DNA of 64,000 nt, from positions 205,226 to 269,225 of the forward strand of contig NZ_QVEX01000006.1 of NCBI RefSeq assembly GCF_003434055.1, read 5' to 3'. Of this stretch, positions 46,991 to 56,947 are shown piece by piece. This DNA is from Enterocloster aldenensis. GTDB lineage: Bacteria > Bacillota > Clostridia > Lachnospirales > Lachnospiraceae. Position 1 is the stretch's first letter, and each line of letters begins with the position of its first letter. The notes under the pieces were generated by a model. It saw only the letters and a program-made list of their open reading frames with translations, was not told the origin of the DNA and did not search any database. The translations under genes were made by a program, and so were the position numbers.

Positions 46991-48087
46991 GACTGGCCGC
47001 CTCCTTTCTCCCTGTTCTTATTCACACGGGTCAGGATGGTCTTCACAATCAATGCAAAGGCGCTGAAATAAATAATTACCGCAACAATGATATCAATGAT
47101 TTCCGTGGAAAATTCAAAAAGCTGCAGATAAAATCCTCCTGCTGTCAGGTAGGCGATGAAAATACCGGAAAACAGTACGCCGATGGGATGGCTCAGTCCC
47201 AGAAGGGCCACGGAAATCCCCGTGAATCCTTCGGACGCCAGCACATCCTTGATTTCAATATGCTTCCCTGTCCCGGCCAGGTATAAAAGCCCGCCCGCCA
47301 TGCCGGCTATGGCGCCTGCAATCACCATGCTCATGATGATGCTTTTCTTCTCATTAATTCCAGCATACTTACTGGCATCCCGGTTAAAACCTACCGCCTT
47401 CAGTTCATATCCGAAGGTGGTCTTATTAAGGATGACCCAGATAAGGATTACGGTTGCAATGGCAATCAGGATCCCTCCGTTCACACTGGATTCAGGGAAC
47501 AGGCGGTCCATGCCCATCTTTGGGATCTGGGCCGTGGAAGCCACATTCCTGGATTCATTCCTCAAGTTATTAAACAGGGGCTTATAACTCTTTACGATCC
47601 AGTTAACCATATACATGCCGATGTAGTTCATCATGATGGAGGCAATGACTTCATTTACATTAAAGTATGCCTTTAAAAGGCCCGGAACCATGCCCCAGAG
47701 CGCACCCCCAAGGACCGCTGCCAGAAGGGCCGCCGCCCAGTGGACGGGGCCCAGCCCCTTCCACATGATGCCCACATAGACCGCTGCAAAGGCACCCACA
47801 ATGAACTGCCCCGGCGTGCCGATATTGAACAGCCCTGTCTTAAACGCAAACCCCACGGAAAGGCCCGTAAGGATAATGGGCGTGGCATAATAAAACACCT
47901 GTCCCACGCCCTTTAAGCCATGGGTTAATGCGCCGGTCAGGATGGTGATGAATCCCGGCACTGCCTGGGAAGGATTGCTTAAAAGCAGGATGACGAATCC
48001 CACCAGCAATCCGATGATAATGGCAAATACAGAGGACAATACCCCCACATAATCGCGCCTTTTCTGTGTCCTTGGCCTGCTCATCAT
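46987..48087 (-). CDS. BMP-type ABC transporter permease 1 (NupP/YufP-like)
   Basis: A 366-residue permease with about ten spans. Family-typical segments are FKTGLFNIGTPGQFIVGAFAAVYVG, LKAYFNVNEVIASIMMNYIGMYMVNW and AVGFNRDASKYAGINEKKSII. It forms a heterodimer with the following permease. Its start overlaps the end of the ATPase gene by four bases, so translation of ATPase, permease 1 and permease 2 is coupled. Confidence 0.92.
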   Translation of the reverse strand: MMSRPRTQKRRDYVGVLSSVFAIIIGLLVGFVILLLSNPSQAVPGFITILTGALTHGLKGVGQVFYYATPIILTGLSVGFAFKTGLFNIGTPGQFIVGAFAAVYVGIMWKGLGPVHWAAALLAAVLGGALWGMVPGLLKAYFNVNEVIASIMMNYIGMYMVNWIVKSYKPLFNNLRNESRNVASTAQIPKMGMDRLFPESSVNGGILIAIATVILIWVILNKTTFGYELKAVGFNRDASKYAGINEKKSIIMSMVIAGAIAGMAGGLLYLAGTGKHIEIKDVLASEGFTGISVALLGLSHPIGVLFSGIFIAYLTAGGFYLQLFEFSTEIIDIIVAVIIYFSAFALIVKTILTRVNKNREKGGGQS

Positions 48088-49670
48088 ACATCACCTGCCT
48101 TTCCCGGCGTGCCCTGTCCCTCTGTGCCATCCCCGGCCGCCATGTCCTGCCGTTTGGATCCGGCCATGTAAAGCCCCAGTTCCTGGACCGTGACCTCACC
48201 CGGATCCAGGTCTGCCACGATCCCGCCTTCAAACATCACAAGGATACGGTCGCTTAAGTTCATGACCTCATCCAGTTCCAGGGATATCAGGAGGATGGCA
48301 GCGCCCTCATCCCGCTGCTTCACAAGCACCTGGTGGATATATTCGATGGCGCCCACATCCAGTCCCCTGGTTGGCTGCACTGCCAGAAGGATATCATGCT
48401 CCCTGGAGATTTCCCTTGCCACGATTGCCTTCTGCTGGTTTCCGCCGGACATGCTGCGCGTAACCGTATCCGCCCCTTCTCCGCTCCGGATATCGAAATC
48501 TCCAATCAGCCGGTCCGCATATCTGTATATCTCATCATCCTGGAGGAAACCGGCCTTCTGGAACCCAGGTTCAAAGTACTGCTGCAGGACCAGGTTGTAT
48601 GCCAGGTTATAATCCAGCACCAGCCCGTGTTTGTGCCTGTCCTCAGGGATATGGCTGAGACCGCCCGTGTTCCTGTGCCGTATGCTCTTCTTCGTCACAT
48701 CCTCACCGTTTAACAGGATCCGGCCCTTAGCCGCTTCACCAAGCCCGGTGATGGCATGGACCAGTTCGGTCTGCCCGTTGCCGTCAATTCCCGCAATGCA
48801 CACAATCTCACCGCTGCGCACCTCAAAGCTTACATCGTTGACCAGCAGCTTGGTATGACCCTCTATGTGGGACTGTACCGATACGTGCTCCACTTCCAGT
48901 ATGGTCCTGCCAGGAGATGCAGGTGTCTTTTCCACCGTAAGGCTTACCTTGCGGCCCACCATCATCTCCGACATTTCCTCCTTTGAGATGGAGGACACAT
49001 CCACGGTTCCTATATACTTACCGCGGCGCAGCACGGAACACCGGTCCGCCACCGCCTTGATTTCATCCAGCTTATGGGTGATGAACAGGATGGACTTGCC
49101 CTCGGCCACCAAGCTCCTCATGATCTGCATCAGCTCGTCAATCTCCTGCGGCGTCAACACGGCCGTGGGCTCGTCAAAAATCATGATTTCATTGTCCCGG
49201 TAAAGCATCTTGAGGATTTCCACCCTCTGCTGCATCCCCACCGTGATATCCTGGATCAGGGCGTCCGGGTCAATGTAAAGGCCATACCGCTCACTGAGCC
49301 CCACCACCTTTTTCCTCGCATCATCCATCTTTAAAAATCCATGCCTGACCGTCTCCATGCCCAGGACGATATTCTGCAGGACCGTAAAATTATGTACCAG
49401 CTTAAAATGCTGGTGTACCATGCCGATGCCCAGGGCATTGGCATCCAGGGGGCCTTTAATCTTCACTTCCTGTCCCCTGACTTTAATCACACCCTTTTCC
49501 GGCTGGTAAAGCCCGAACAGCACGCTCATCAGCGTGGACTTACCTGCTCCGTTCTCTCCCAGCAGGGCGTGGATTTCCCCCTTCTTAAGCTGAAGGGTAA
49601 TATTGTCGTTGGCTATAATACCGGGAAATTCCTTTGTGATGCCCAGCATCTCAATAATATAATCATTCAT
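48084..49670 (-). CDS. BMP-type ABC transporter, double ATP-binding protein (NupO/YufO-like)
   Basis: The start MNDYIIEMLGITKEFPGIIA at 49670 follows AGGGGG; a frame to 49763 has no support. The 528-residue protein carries two ABC domains in tandem. The first has Walker A GENGAGKSTLMSVLFG and Walker B IMIFDEPTAVLTPQEI. The second has a weaker Walker A (AGIDGNGQTELV), signature MSGGNQQKAIVARE and AVQPTRGLDVGAI in the Walker B position. This is the standard design for the RbsA/Nup class, where the second site is degenerate. It powers the two adjacent permeases. Confidence 0.93.
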   Translation of the reverse strand: MNDYIIEMLGITKEFPGIIANDNITLQLKKGEIHALLGENGAGKSTLMSVLFGLYQPEKGVIKVRGQEVKIKGPLDANALGIGMVHQHFKLVHNFTVLQNIVLGMETVRHGFLKMDDARKKVVGLSERYGLYIDPDALIQDITVGMQQRVEILKMLYRDNEIMIFDEPTAVLTPQEIDELMQIMRSLVAEGKSILFITHKLDEIKAVADRCSVLRRGKYIGTVDVSSISKEEMSEMMVGRKVSLTVEKTPASPGRTILEVEHVSVQSHIEGHTKLLVNDVSFEVRSGEIVCIAGIDGNGQTELVHAITGLGEAAKGRILLNGEDVTKKSIRHRNTGGLSHIPEDRHKHGLVLDYNLAYNLVLQQYFEPGFQKAGFLQDDEIYRYADRLIGDFDIRSGEGADTVTRSMSGGNQQKAIVAREISREHDILLAVQPTRGLDVGAIEYIHQVLVKQRDEGAAILLISLELDEVMNLSDRILVMFEGGIVADLDPGEVTVQELGLYMAGSKRQDMAAGDGTEGQGTPGKAGDV

Positions 49671-49744
49671 GCGGTTCCCCCTCGCAGCAAACCAGCCTGT
49701 GCGGCCTGCCTTCACCGCCCGGCGGGATGAAGGCCTGAAAATAC

Positions 49745-49775
49745 AGCAGGGCGCCGTTGTCATCCGGCACCCTGC
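49745..49775 (-). terminator. Attenuating hairpin between lipoprotein and ATPase genes
   Basis: GCAGGGTGCCG pairs with CGGCGCCCTGC (one G-T) and is followed leftward by TGTATTTT. It would end part of the transcripts and so favour binding protein over the membrane subunits. Confidence 0.6.
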
Positions 49776-49802
49776 GTGTCAATGAAGCTTCAGCCGCCCC
49801 TG

Positions 49803-50987
49803 CTACTCTACATATGTGACTTTGGTGTTGGTCAACCCGGTCAGGTCCTTGGTCGGGTCATTGTTGTCCTCTGAGAACTGTACCAGTGTTATCTCCCCGT
49901 CAGCCAGTTTCTTATATATGGCGTCATACTGTTCCTGTGAGAACTTCCCGAACTTGGAGGTTTCCATGGGAAGCCCGACGCCGTTATTCTCAACCGTGAA
50001 CACGGAAGTCTTGCCGCCCGGGAACTTGCCGTCGTAGAAATCCTTTACCCCGTCATATACGGAGTTGGAAAGCAGCTTCATGGCAGAGGTGATGACCGTG
50101 TCGGATTCACTGCTCTGGTCAACGTCCACGCCAATGGTTTTAGCATTCTTCTCCTGGGCCGCCGCCATCACGGAATTGCCCACGGCGCCGCCGCAGCCGA
50201 AGATGACCTCAGTACCGTTCTGATACCAGGAAGCAGCCATGGACTGTGCCTCCGGTGTGGCTGCAAAGCCGCCGGTATAGTTATACATGACCTCCACGCC
50301 CGTGACGCCGTCTTCCTCAGCAGCAAACTCAGCGCCCTGGACAAATCCGTATCCAAAGCGGATAACGGCCGGAACCGCCATTCCGCCCATGAAGCCCAGC
50401 TTTGTATATCCGTCCTTCACAGCCGCATAACCGGCCAGGAAACCGGCCTGGTCCTCCTGGAACAGGATGGGCATTACATTGCTGCCTGTCTTGTAATTGT
50501 ATTCCGCATCATGAGGCTCCCCGTCCAACAGGATGAAATGGATGTCAGGATACTTATCCTGGGCAATGTAAATCGGCTCCTCAAACAGGAAGCCCGGGCA
50601 TACCACCAGTTTCGCACCGCCCTCTATGGCCAGTCCGATGGTCTCCAGATAGGCGTCCGTGGTGCCTTCCTGGGGCTGGTAATACTTATATGTGATACTG
50701 TTCTCTTCCGCATACTTCTTAAGGCCTTCCCAGGCTCCCTGGTTAAAGGACTTATCGTCAATGGTGCCAAGGTCGGTGACCAGGGCCAGCTCATATCCGC
50801 CTGACTGGGACGCGGCAGCCTCAGTGGACTCCCCGCCCTCTGTCTTGCCCTCATCCTTACTCTCGGCAGCAGGCGCCTCTGTCCCTGCAGGCGCTTGTGC
50901 CGGCTCTGTCTTCGCCGAACCGCCGCATGCTGTCAGGGAACCGGCCATTACTGCTGCCAGCGCCATTGCCAATATTCTTTTTTTCAT
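49803..50987 (-). CDS. BMP-family substrate-binding lipoprotein (nucleoside-type)
   Basis: The start MKKRILAMALAAVMAGSLTACGG follows GAGGAGG. The signal peptide ends at lipobox LTAC (Cys21), and an Ala/Glu/Gly-rich linker (about 25-65) follows. The BMP domain is visible in YELALVTDLGTIDDKSFNQGAWEGLKKYAEE and LVVCPGFLFEEPIYIAQDKYPDIHF, with the conserved GGMAVPAVIRFGYGFVQGAEFA. Members with known ligands bind purine nucleosides. First gene of the operon; the transcript then passes an attenuating hairpin before the ATPase. Confidence 0.93.
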   Translation of the reverse strand: MKKRILAMALAAVMAGSLTACGGSAKTEPAQAPAGTEAPAAESKDEGKTEGGESTEAAASQSGGYELALVTDLGTIDDKSFNQGAWEGLKKYAEENSITYKYYQPQEGTTDAYLETIGLAIEGGAKLVVCPGFLFEEPIYIAQDKYPDIHFILLDGEPHDAEYNYKTGSNVMPILFQEDQAGFLAGYAAVKDGYTKLGFMGGMAVPAVIRFGYGFVQGAEFAAEEDGVTGVEVMYNYTGGFAATPEAQSMAASWYQNGTEVIFGCGGAVGNSVMAAAQEKNAKTIGVDVDQSSESDTVITSAMKLLSNSVYDGVKDFYDGKFPGGKTSVFTVENNGVGLPMETSKFGKFSQEQYDAIYKKLADGEITLVQFSEDNNDPTKDLTGLTNTKVTYVE

Positions 50988-51030
50988 AAGATTGATTCCT
51001 CCTCTTCGCTTAGAAATGAATAGTGTCCAA

Positions 51031-51069
51031 GTACATTTCTAATGTACCATAAATCACAAATCATTGCAA
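51031..51069 (-). promoter_or_regulatory. Promoter and palindrome of the nucleoside-type ABC operon
   Basis: TTGCAA (51064-51069), a 17-base spacer ending TGG and TACATT (51041-51046). A perfect inverted repeat GTACATT-TCT-AATGTAC (51031-51047) covers the -10 and the start site and is a candidate operator. Confidence 0.6.
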
Positions 51070-51138
51070 TATTTTAAGGAATTATTTGTAAATTATGCCG
51101 AACCTGTTGAAAAATGCACACCCCTGCCCCAATGTCCC

Positions 51139-54100
51139 TTACAGGTCAAACAGGGACAGCTGGTTGGAGCGGGGCAGGTCCTTTAACAGCCCCATATCCG
51201 CCATCAGGGTGCACAGGGTGCCGTTTACCTTGGCCCTGCTGCTGAAATCCTCAATGGAAAGGAAAATGCCGTCCTTTACCGCATCCACAACCGCGTCCGC
51301 CGCCTTTTCGCCCAGTCCGTCAATGCTGCTGAGGGACGGCATCAGCTTGCCGTCTATGATCTGGAAATGCCTTGCCTTGGCCTTGTATATATCCAGCGGC
51401 ACGAAATCATACCCCCTTGCATACATTTCCTGGACAATACGCATGTCCCTCAGGGTATCCTGCTCCTTTTTGGAAAGGGTATCTGCCCGTTTCTTATAAT
51501 CAGCCAGATAATATTCCAGCTTATCCCTGCCCTGGCACATGATTTCATAGGAAAATGCGCTGGCGCGGATACTGAAGAACGCAGCATAATAGGCCAGGGG
51601 GTAAAATATCTTACAATACGCAATACGCCACGCCATCATTACATAGGCAGCCGCATGGGCCTTGGGGAACATGTATTTGATTTTCTTGCAGGACCAGATA
51701 TACCAGTCCGGTACGCCGTGGGACGTCATCTCCTCCTCCCACTCAGGCTTCAGCCCCTTGCCCTTACGGACGCTCTCCATGATGGTAAAGGACAGGCCCT
51801 CCTCCAGGCCCTGGGCAATCAGGTAAACCATAATATCGTCCCTGGTACAGATTGCTGTCTGGATGGTGGCTTTTCCTTCCTGGATCAGGGTCTGGGCATT
51901 GCCCAGCCATACGTCCGTACCATGTGCAAGTCCGGCAATACGCACCAGATCCGAAAAGTACTTGGGCTTGGTGTCCAGAAGCATCTGCATGGCAAAATCC
52001 GTGCCGAACTCAGGTACGCCAAGGGCTCCCAGTGGACAGCCCCCTATGTCGTCCGGCACGATCCCAAGGGCCGAGGTATCCTGGAACAGGCTCATGACCT
52101 CCCGGCTGTCCAGAGGGATATCCTTAACCGGATCAATGCCGATCAGGTCCTGGAGCATACGTATCATGGTAGGATCATCGTGCCCCAGGATATCCAGCTT
52201 CAGCAGGTTGTGGTCAATGGAATGGTAGTCAAAGTGGGTGGTCACCGTGGAGGTGGCCATATCATTGGCCGGGTGCTGTACCGGGGTAAAGGAATAGATT
52301 TCCTCGCCCAGGGGAAGTACGATAATACCGCCCGGGTGCTGTCCCGTGGTGCGGCGCACGCCCACGCAGCCCTGCACGATCCGGTTGATCTCGCAATTGC
52401 GCTTCCTTGTCCCCCGCTCCTCATAATACTTCTTCACATAACCGAAAGCCGTCTTATCCGCCAGTGTGCCGATGGTGCCGGCACGGAAGGTCTGCCCCTT
52501 TCCAAAAATGACCTCGGTGTAATCGTGGGCCTTACTCTGATATTCACCGGAGAAGTTAAGGTCGATATCCGGCTCCTTATCCCCCTTAAATCCAAGGAAG
52601 GTCTCAAAGGGAATATCAAACCCGTCCTTTTCAAGGGGTGTACCGCACACGGGACAGGACTTATCCGGCATATCGCAGCCCGCCATGCCGGAAAACTTCC
52701 TTACCTCCTCGGAATCAAAATCATAATAACGGCAGTTGGGACAGTGATAATGGGGGCTTAAGGGATTTACCTCCGTGATACCTGACATGGTTGCCACAAA
52801 GGAGGAGCCAACGGAACCACGGGAACCAACCAGGTAACCGTCCTCATTGGACTTCCACACCAGCTTCTGGGCAATGATATACATAACCGCGAACCCGTTG
52901 GTGATGATGGAGTGCAGTTCCCGTTCCAGACGGTCCACAACAATCTTTGGCAGGTCCTCGCCGTACATCTCATGGGCCCTGTCATAACAGATCTTGGTCA
53001 GTGTCTTATCCGAGTCCTCAATCACCGGGGGGCACTTGTCCGGGCGCACCGGCGCGATTTTCTCACACATGTCCGCAATCTTCCTGGTATTGGTCACAAC
53101 CACCTCATGGGCCTTGTCCGGACCCAGATAGGAGAACTCCTTTAACATCTCCTCCGTGGTCCGCAGATACAGGGGCGCCTGGTCATCGGAGTCCTTAAAG
53201 CCCTGTCCTGCCATGATGATCCTGCGGTACACCTCGTCCTGGGGATCCAGGAAATGCACGTCGCAGGTAGCGCATACCAGCTTATTAAACTGCATGCCAA
53301 GTTCAACAATCCTCTTATTGATTTCTATCAGGTCGTCTTCCGACTTCACCGTGCTCTTCTCGTCCCTGAGCATGAAGGAGTTGTTGCCAAGAGGCTGTAT
53401 CTCCAGATAATCGTAGAAATTCACAAGCCGTGCAATCTCAGCGTCCGGCGCGCCGCGCAGCAGCGCCTGGTACAGTTCCCCGGCCTCGCAGGCAGAGCCG
53501 ATGATCAGGCCTTCCCGGTACTTATCAAGGATACTCTTGGGGATCCTGGGCCTTCTGGCATAATATTCCAGGTGGGACCAGCTCACCAGACGGTAGAGGT
53601 TGACACGTCCGATATCATTCTTGGCAAGGATGATTACATGGTAGGTGGGCAGCTTGCGGATGGTATTGGTATCCATTGTGCTCATTCCGTTAAGGCCCTC
53701 CAGGTCGGAAATGCCCCTGTCCCTGAGCATCCGGACAAACGCGGCGAATATCTCAGCCGTTGCCCCTGCATCATCCACTGCCCTGTGATGGTTAGCCAGG
53801 GAGATATTAAGCGCCTTAGCCACCGTATCCAGCTTAAAACGGTTCAGGTTGGGAAGGAGAAGCCTTGCAATGGTCACGGTATCCAGTACCGTGGGATTGA
53901 AAGGCAGTCCCTGTTCCTCTGCAAAATGGCTGATGAATCCCACATCAAAGCTGGCATTATGGGCTACAAGGACAGCATCCCCCACAAAATCTAAAAACCG
54001 CGGCAGGATTACATTGATTTTTGGGTATGGCAGCACCATGGAATCATTGATGCCGGTCAGCTTCTCTATGTCAAAGGGGATAGGTACATCCGGATTAACA

Positions 54101-55815
54101 AAGGAGGAAAAACGGTCTGTTATCTTTCCGTCCGTCACCTTCACGGCGCCTATCTCGATGATTTTGTTCTTCTTAGGGCTGAAACCAGTGGTCTCTATAT
54201 CAAACACCACAAAGGTATCCTCAAAACCCTGTCCCCCCGGATTCTCCACCAGCTGCTTTGTATCATCCACCAGGTAACCTTCCACCCCGTATATGATTTT
54301 AAACGTGTCCCCCTTGTCCAGGGCATGGTTGGCGTCCGGGAAGGCCTGGACGCAGCCATGGTCCGTCACCGCAATGGCCGGCATGCCCCACTGCTTGGCC
54401 CTTTTAATGATGCTCTTGACCTCGGATACGCCATCCATATCACTCATCTTGGTATGGCAGTGCAGCTCGATTCTCTTATCCAGGCTGCTGTCCATGCGCT
54501 TGCTGGTAAAATCATCGGTTTTTTTGATTCCCACAATGGAACCAAGGGTCAGCTCCCCGTCAAACTTGTCGATGGTGGTCACGCCCTTGACCCGGATGAA
54601 GATACCGGGGCTGATAACCGCCTTTACCTCGTCAAAAAGCTCGGGACGTATGAACATCTTCACGGTTATGGTATCCGTAAAGTCGCTGACATCAAAGGTC
54701 AGGATGAACTTGCCGCTGCGCAGTTCCCTGTTCTCACAGGTCAGCACCTTACCCCTAAGGGTCACTTCCCCAATCTCCCCGTCAATCTTCTCAATCTCCA
54801 TGGGCTCGTCTTCAAAGTCACGTCCATATAGGACATCCGGGTTATTGGAACGTTTGACCGAATATTTCTTATCCTCGCCAAACCCGCTGTCCCTGTCCTT
54901 GCCCCAGCCCTTCCGGCCCTTGTTAAGCTGCGGCTTATCCTTTTGTCCGCCTGCCTGCTTAAGACCGGACGCCTGGCCGGCGCCTTTTGATGAAGTTTTG
55001 TCCAGGCCTGCCGCCTGGTCCCCAAAACCTCCATCCGTTCCAATCCCGCCGCCGGATGCCTGGGCCATAAGCATGTCCCATGGAGCTGCTTCAGAAGGGC
55101 CGGATCCGGAATCCATGAAGGCGCTGTCTCCCTGTCCCCCGTTTCCCTGGCCCCTGTTTCCATTTCCCTGGACCAGTTCCTGGCCTTCCAGGCCTTCGGT
55201 TGAAAAGGAACCGCCCATGGCAGCCAGCTCCTCCTTGTGGTTCTGCCAGTAGATGGCCTGCGCCTCCCGCTCCATCTTAAGTTCAATCTGCCTTCTGCGG
55301 TCATTGCCCTGGGGCGGTATAAAGGTAAATCCCACCTCCACAGGAAGGCCGCAGCGCTCTGTAAACACCTTCTCAATGACGCGCTTAAGCTCCCCTGTCC
55401 TGTCCCGGTTCACCATGGTATCCTCCACGGACAGGACCATCCGGTCTTCCTTGTCAAAGTTGATTTCAGCCTTACGGAACATGGTGTACTCAATGATGCT
55501 GTAGTTCTTAAGTTCCAGCAGCAGGCTCTCCTTATACATATCCAGCAGCTTTTGGGGGGTATACTGGTCTGAGAGCCTGTATTTTTCCTGAATCTTAATG
55601 CTCACCTGCTTGTCCGGGAACAGCTGGTCCTTTATCCCCTTTTCCAAATCATAGATATTCTGTTTATGTATGAGCCTGGGGCTCTTCAGATAAATGCGGA
55701 TAGAGCTTCTATCCCTGGTGGTGGTCACCTTTTCCACCTGTACCAGACCTAAAAGCTCTTTTAAGGGTTCCGCAATATTTAAAGTTGGAAATACTTCCAG
55801 AAAACATTTTGCCAT
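51139..55815 (-). CDS. polC: DNA polymerase III PolC, alpha subunit of Firmicutes type
   Basis: The main replicative polymerase with built-in proofreading. Domain order in 1558 residues: N-terminal region (1-200), a Gly/Gln/Ser-rich low-complexity linker (about 205-330), OB fold (about 345-440) and PHP first part (HCHTKMSDMDG, about 451). The DEDD exonuclease (VVFDIETTGFSP, about 536) is inserted in PHP. The palm has a zinc knuckle (HCPNCRYYDF and CPVCGTPL) and catalytic PDIDLNFSGEYQ (about 1082). Helix-hairpin-helix DGLGEKAADAVVDAV lies near the C-terminus. It ends in QLSLFDL, which fits a sliding-clamp-binding motif. The protein is about 100 residues longer than usual because of the linker. 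It is the last gene of the pyrH-to-polC series. Confidence 0.96.
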   Translation of the reverse strand: MAKCFLEVFPTLNIAEPLKELLGLVQVEKVTTTRDRSSIRIYLKSPRLIHKQNIYDLEKGIKDQLFPDKQVSIKIQEKYRLSDQYTPQKLLDMYKESLLLELKNYSIIEYTMFRKAEINFDKEDRMVLSVEDTMVNRDRTGELKRVIEKVFTERCGLPVEVGFTFIPPQGNDRRRQIELKMEREAQAIYWQNHKEELAAMGGSFSTEGLEGQELVQGNGNRGQGNGGQGDSAFMDSGSGPSEAAPWDMLMAQASGGGIGTDGGFGDQAAGLDKTSSKGAGQASGLKQAGGQKDKPQLNKGRKGWGKDRDSGFGEDKKYSVKRSNNPDVLYGRDFEDEPMEIEKIDGEIGEVTLRGKVLTCENRELRSGKFILTFDVSDFTDTITVKMFIRPELFDEVKAVISPGIFIRVKGVTTIDKFDGELTLGSIVGIKKTDDFTSKRMDSSLDKRIELHCHTKMSDMDGVSEVKSIIKRAKQWGMPAIAVTDHGCVQAFPDANHALDKGDTFKIIYGVEGYLVDDTKQLVENPGGQGFEDTFVVFDIETTGFSPKKNKIIEIGAVKVTDGKITDRFSSFVNPDVPIPFDIEKLTGINDSMVLPYPKINVILPRFLDFVGDAVLVAHNASFDVGFISHFAEEQGLPFNPTVLDTVTIARLLLPNLNRFKLDTVAKALNISLANHHRAVDDAGATAEIFAAFVRMLRDRGISDLEGLNGMSTMDTNTIRKLPTYHVIILAKNDIGRVNLYRLVSWSHLEYYARRPRIPKSILDKYREGLIIGSACEAGELYQALLRGAPDAEIARLVNFYDYLEIQPLGNNSFMLRDEKSTVKSEDDLIEINKRIVELGMQFNKLVCATCDVHFLDPQDEVYRRIIMAGQGFKDSDDQAPLYLRTTEEMLKEFSYLGPDKAHEVVVTNTRKIADMCEKIAPVRPDKCPPVIEDSDKTLTKICYDRAHEMYGEDLPKIVVDRLERELHSIITNGFAVMYIIAQKLVWKSNEDGYLVGSRGSVGSSFVATMSGITEVNPLSPHYHCPNCRYYDFDSEEVRKFSGMAGCDMPDKSCPVCGTPLEKDGFDIPFETFLGFKGDKEPDIDLNFSGEYQSKAHDYTEVIFGKGQTFRAGTIGTLADKTAFGYVKKYYEERGTRKRNCEINRIVQGCVGVRRTTGQHPGGIIVLPLGEEIYSFTPVQHPANDMATSTVTTHFDYHSIDHNLLKLDILGHDDPTMIRMLQDLIGIDPVKDIPLDSREVMSLFQDTSALGIVPDDIGGCPLGALGVPEFGTDFAMQMLLDTKPKYFSDLVRIAGLAHGTDVWLGNAQTLIQEGKATIQTAICTRDDIMVYLIAQGLEEGLSFTIMESVRKGKGLKPEWEEEMTSHGVPDWYIWSCKKIKYMFPKAHAAAYVMMAWRIAYCKIFYPLAYYAAFFSIRASAFSYEIMCQGRDKLEYYLADYKKRADTLSKKEQDTLRDMRIVQEMYARGYDFVPLDIYKAKARHFQIIDGKLMPSLSSIDGLGEKAADAVVDAVKDGIFLSIEDFSSRAKVNGTLCTLMADMGLLKDLPRSNQLSLFDL

Positions 55816-55856
55816 ATATCCCTGCTTCTTTCTATAACTTAAGGTGTGTTTAAACC

Positions 55857-56921
55857 TTAAACCTGTTTCTGCATGGCTTCCAGTTCCGCGCGCAGCACGG
55901 CCAGCAGATCTTCCTCCGGCACCTTGCGTATGATTTCGCCTTTTTTTATCAAAAGGCCTTCCCCCACGCCGCCTGCGATTCCGATATCTGCCTCCTTTGC
56001 CTCACCTGGGCCATTGACCACACATCCCATGACAGCCACCTTCACATCCAGGCCGTCAAACTCCGATACCATGGTTTCCACCTGGTTTGCAAGCCCAATC
56101 AGGTCAATGCGGGTCCTTCCGCAGGTCGGGCAGGATACCACCTCAATACCGCCTTTTCTCAGCCCCAGGGTGCCAAGGATCAGCTTTGCCGTCTTAACCT
56201 CCTCCGCCGGATCTCCGGTCAGGGATACGCGGATGGTGTCCCCAATGCCCTGGTGCAGGATGATTCCCAGCCCAACGGAAGACTTGATATTGCCTGAATA
56301 AAGGGTTCCTGCCTCCGTGATTCCCACATGGAGGGGATATCTGGTCCTGGCCGCAATCAGCTCATGGGCCTTGACACACATCATCACATCCGAGGACTTG
56401 ATGCTGATGACCAGGTTGTCATATCCCATATCCTCTATTAACCTTACCTTATCAAGGGCGCTTTCCACAATCCCCTCTGCTGTCACGCCGCCGTACTTTT
56501 CCAACAGCGGCTTTTCAAGGGAACCGCTGTTTACCCCCACACGGATGGGGATATCCCGCGCCTTTGCCTCGTCCACCACTGCCTTTACCTTATGATGGTC
56601 GCCGATATTGCCGGGGTTGATGCGGATTTTGTCGGCCCCATGTTCCATGGCCCCTATGGCCAGGCGGTAATCAAAATGGATATCCGCCACCAAAGGGATG
56701 TGTATCTCCTTTTTTATGCCGGAAAGGGCAATGGCTGCTTCCATAGTGGGCACCGCCACCCGGATGATGTCGCAGCCCGCCTGTTCCAGGCGGTGGATCT
56801 GCTCCACCGTTGCCCTTACATCCTCTGTTTTTGTATTGCACATGGATTGGATCAGGATGGGATTCCCGCCGCCAATGACACGGTCCCCAATCCGTATTGT
56901 CTTTGTATGGTTCCGATACAT
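55857..56921 (-). CDS. ispG: 4-hydroxy-3-methylbut-2-enyl diphosphate synthase
   Basis: A penultimate step of the MEP isoprenoid pathway, an iron-sulfur enzyme reducing MEcPP to HMBPP. The start MYRNHTKTIRIGDRVIGGGNP at 56921 follows GGGAGAG. In 354 residues the TIM-barrel part has IQSMCNTKTEDV and IPLVADIHFDYRLA. The 4Fe-4S region has the cysteine motif CPTCGRTRIDL and a third ligand in GCVVNGPGEAKEADIG. It lies between rseP and polC on one strand, near dxr of the same pathway. Confidence 0.96.
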   Translation of the reverse strand: MYRNHTKTIRIGDRVIGGGNPILIQSMCNTKTEDVRATVEQIHRLEQAGCDIIRVAVPTMEAAIALSGIKKEIHIPLVADIHFDYRLAIGAMEHGADKIRINPGNIGDHHKVKAVVDEAKARDIPIRVGVNSGSLEKPLLEKYGGVTAEGIVESALDKVRLIEDMGYDNLVISIKSSDVMMCVKAHELIAARTRYPLHVGITEAGTLYSGNIKSSVGLGIILHQGIGDTIRVSLTGDPAEEVKTAKLILGTLGLRKGGIEVVSCPTCGRTRIDLIGLANQVETMVSEFDGLDVKVAVMGCVVNGPGEAKEADIGIAGGVGEGLLIKKGEIIRKVPEEDLLAVLRAELEAMQKQV

Positions 56922-56947
56922 GTCTCTCTCTCCCTTTTGCATTTCTG

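Noticed and set aside
50988..51040. Purine riboswitch in front of the nucleoside-type ABC operon
   Set aside because: The leader is under 60 bases, too short for the aptamer plus expression platform.
51367..52761. Long plus-strand ORF of 464 codons opposite polC
   Set aside because: It is a mirror frame of a well-supported polC; composition is His/Gly/Leu-rich shadow sequence with no ribosome site.
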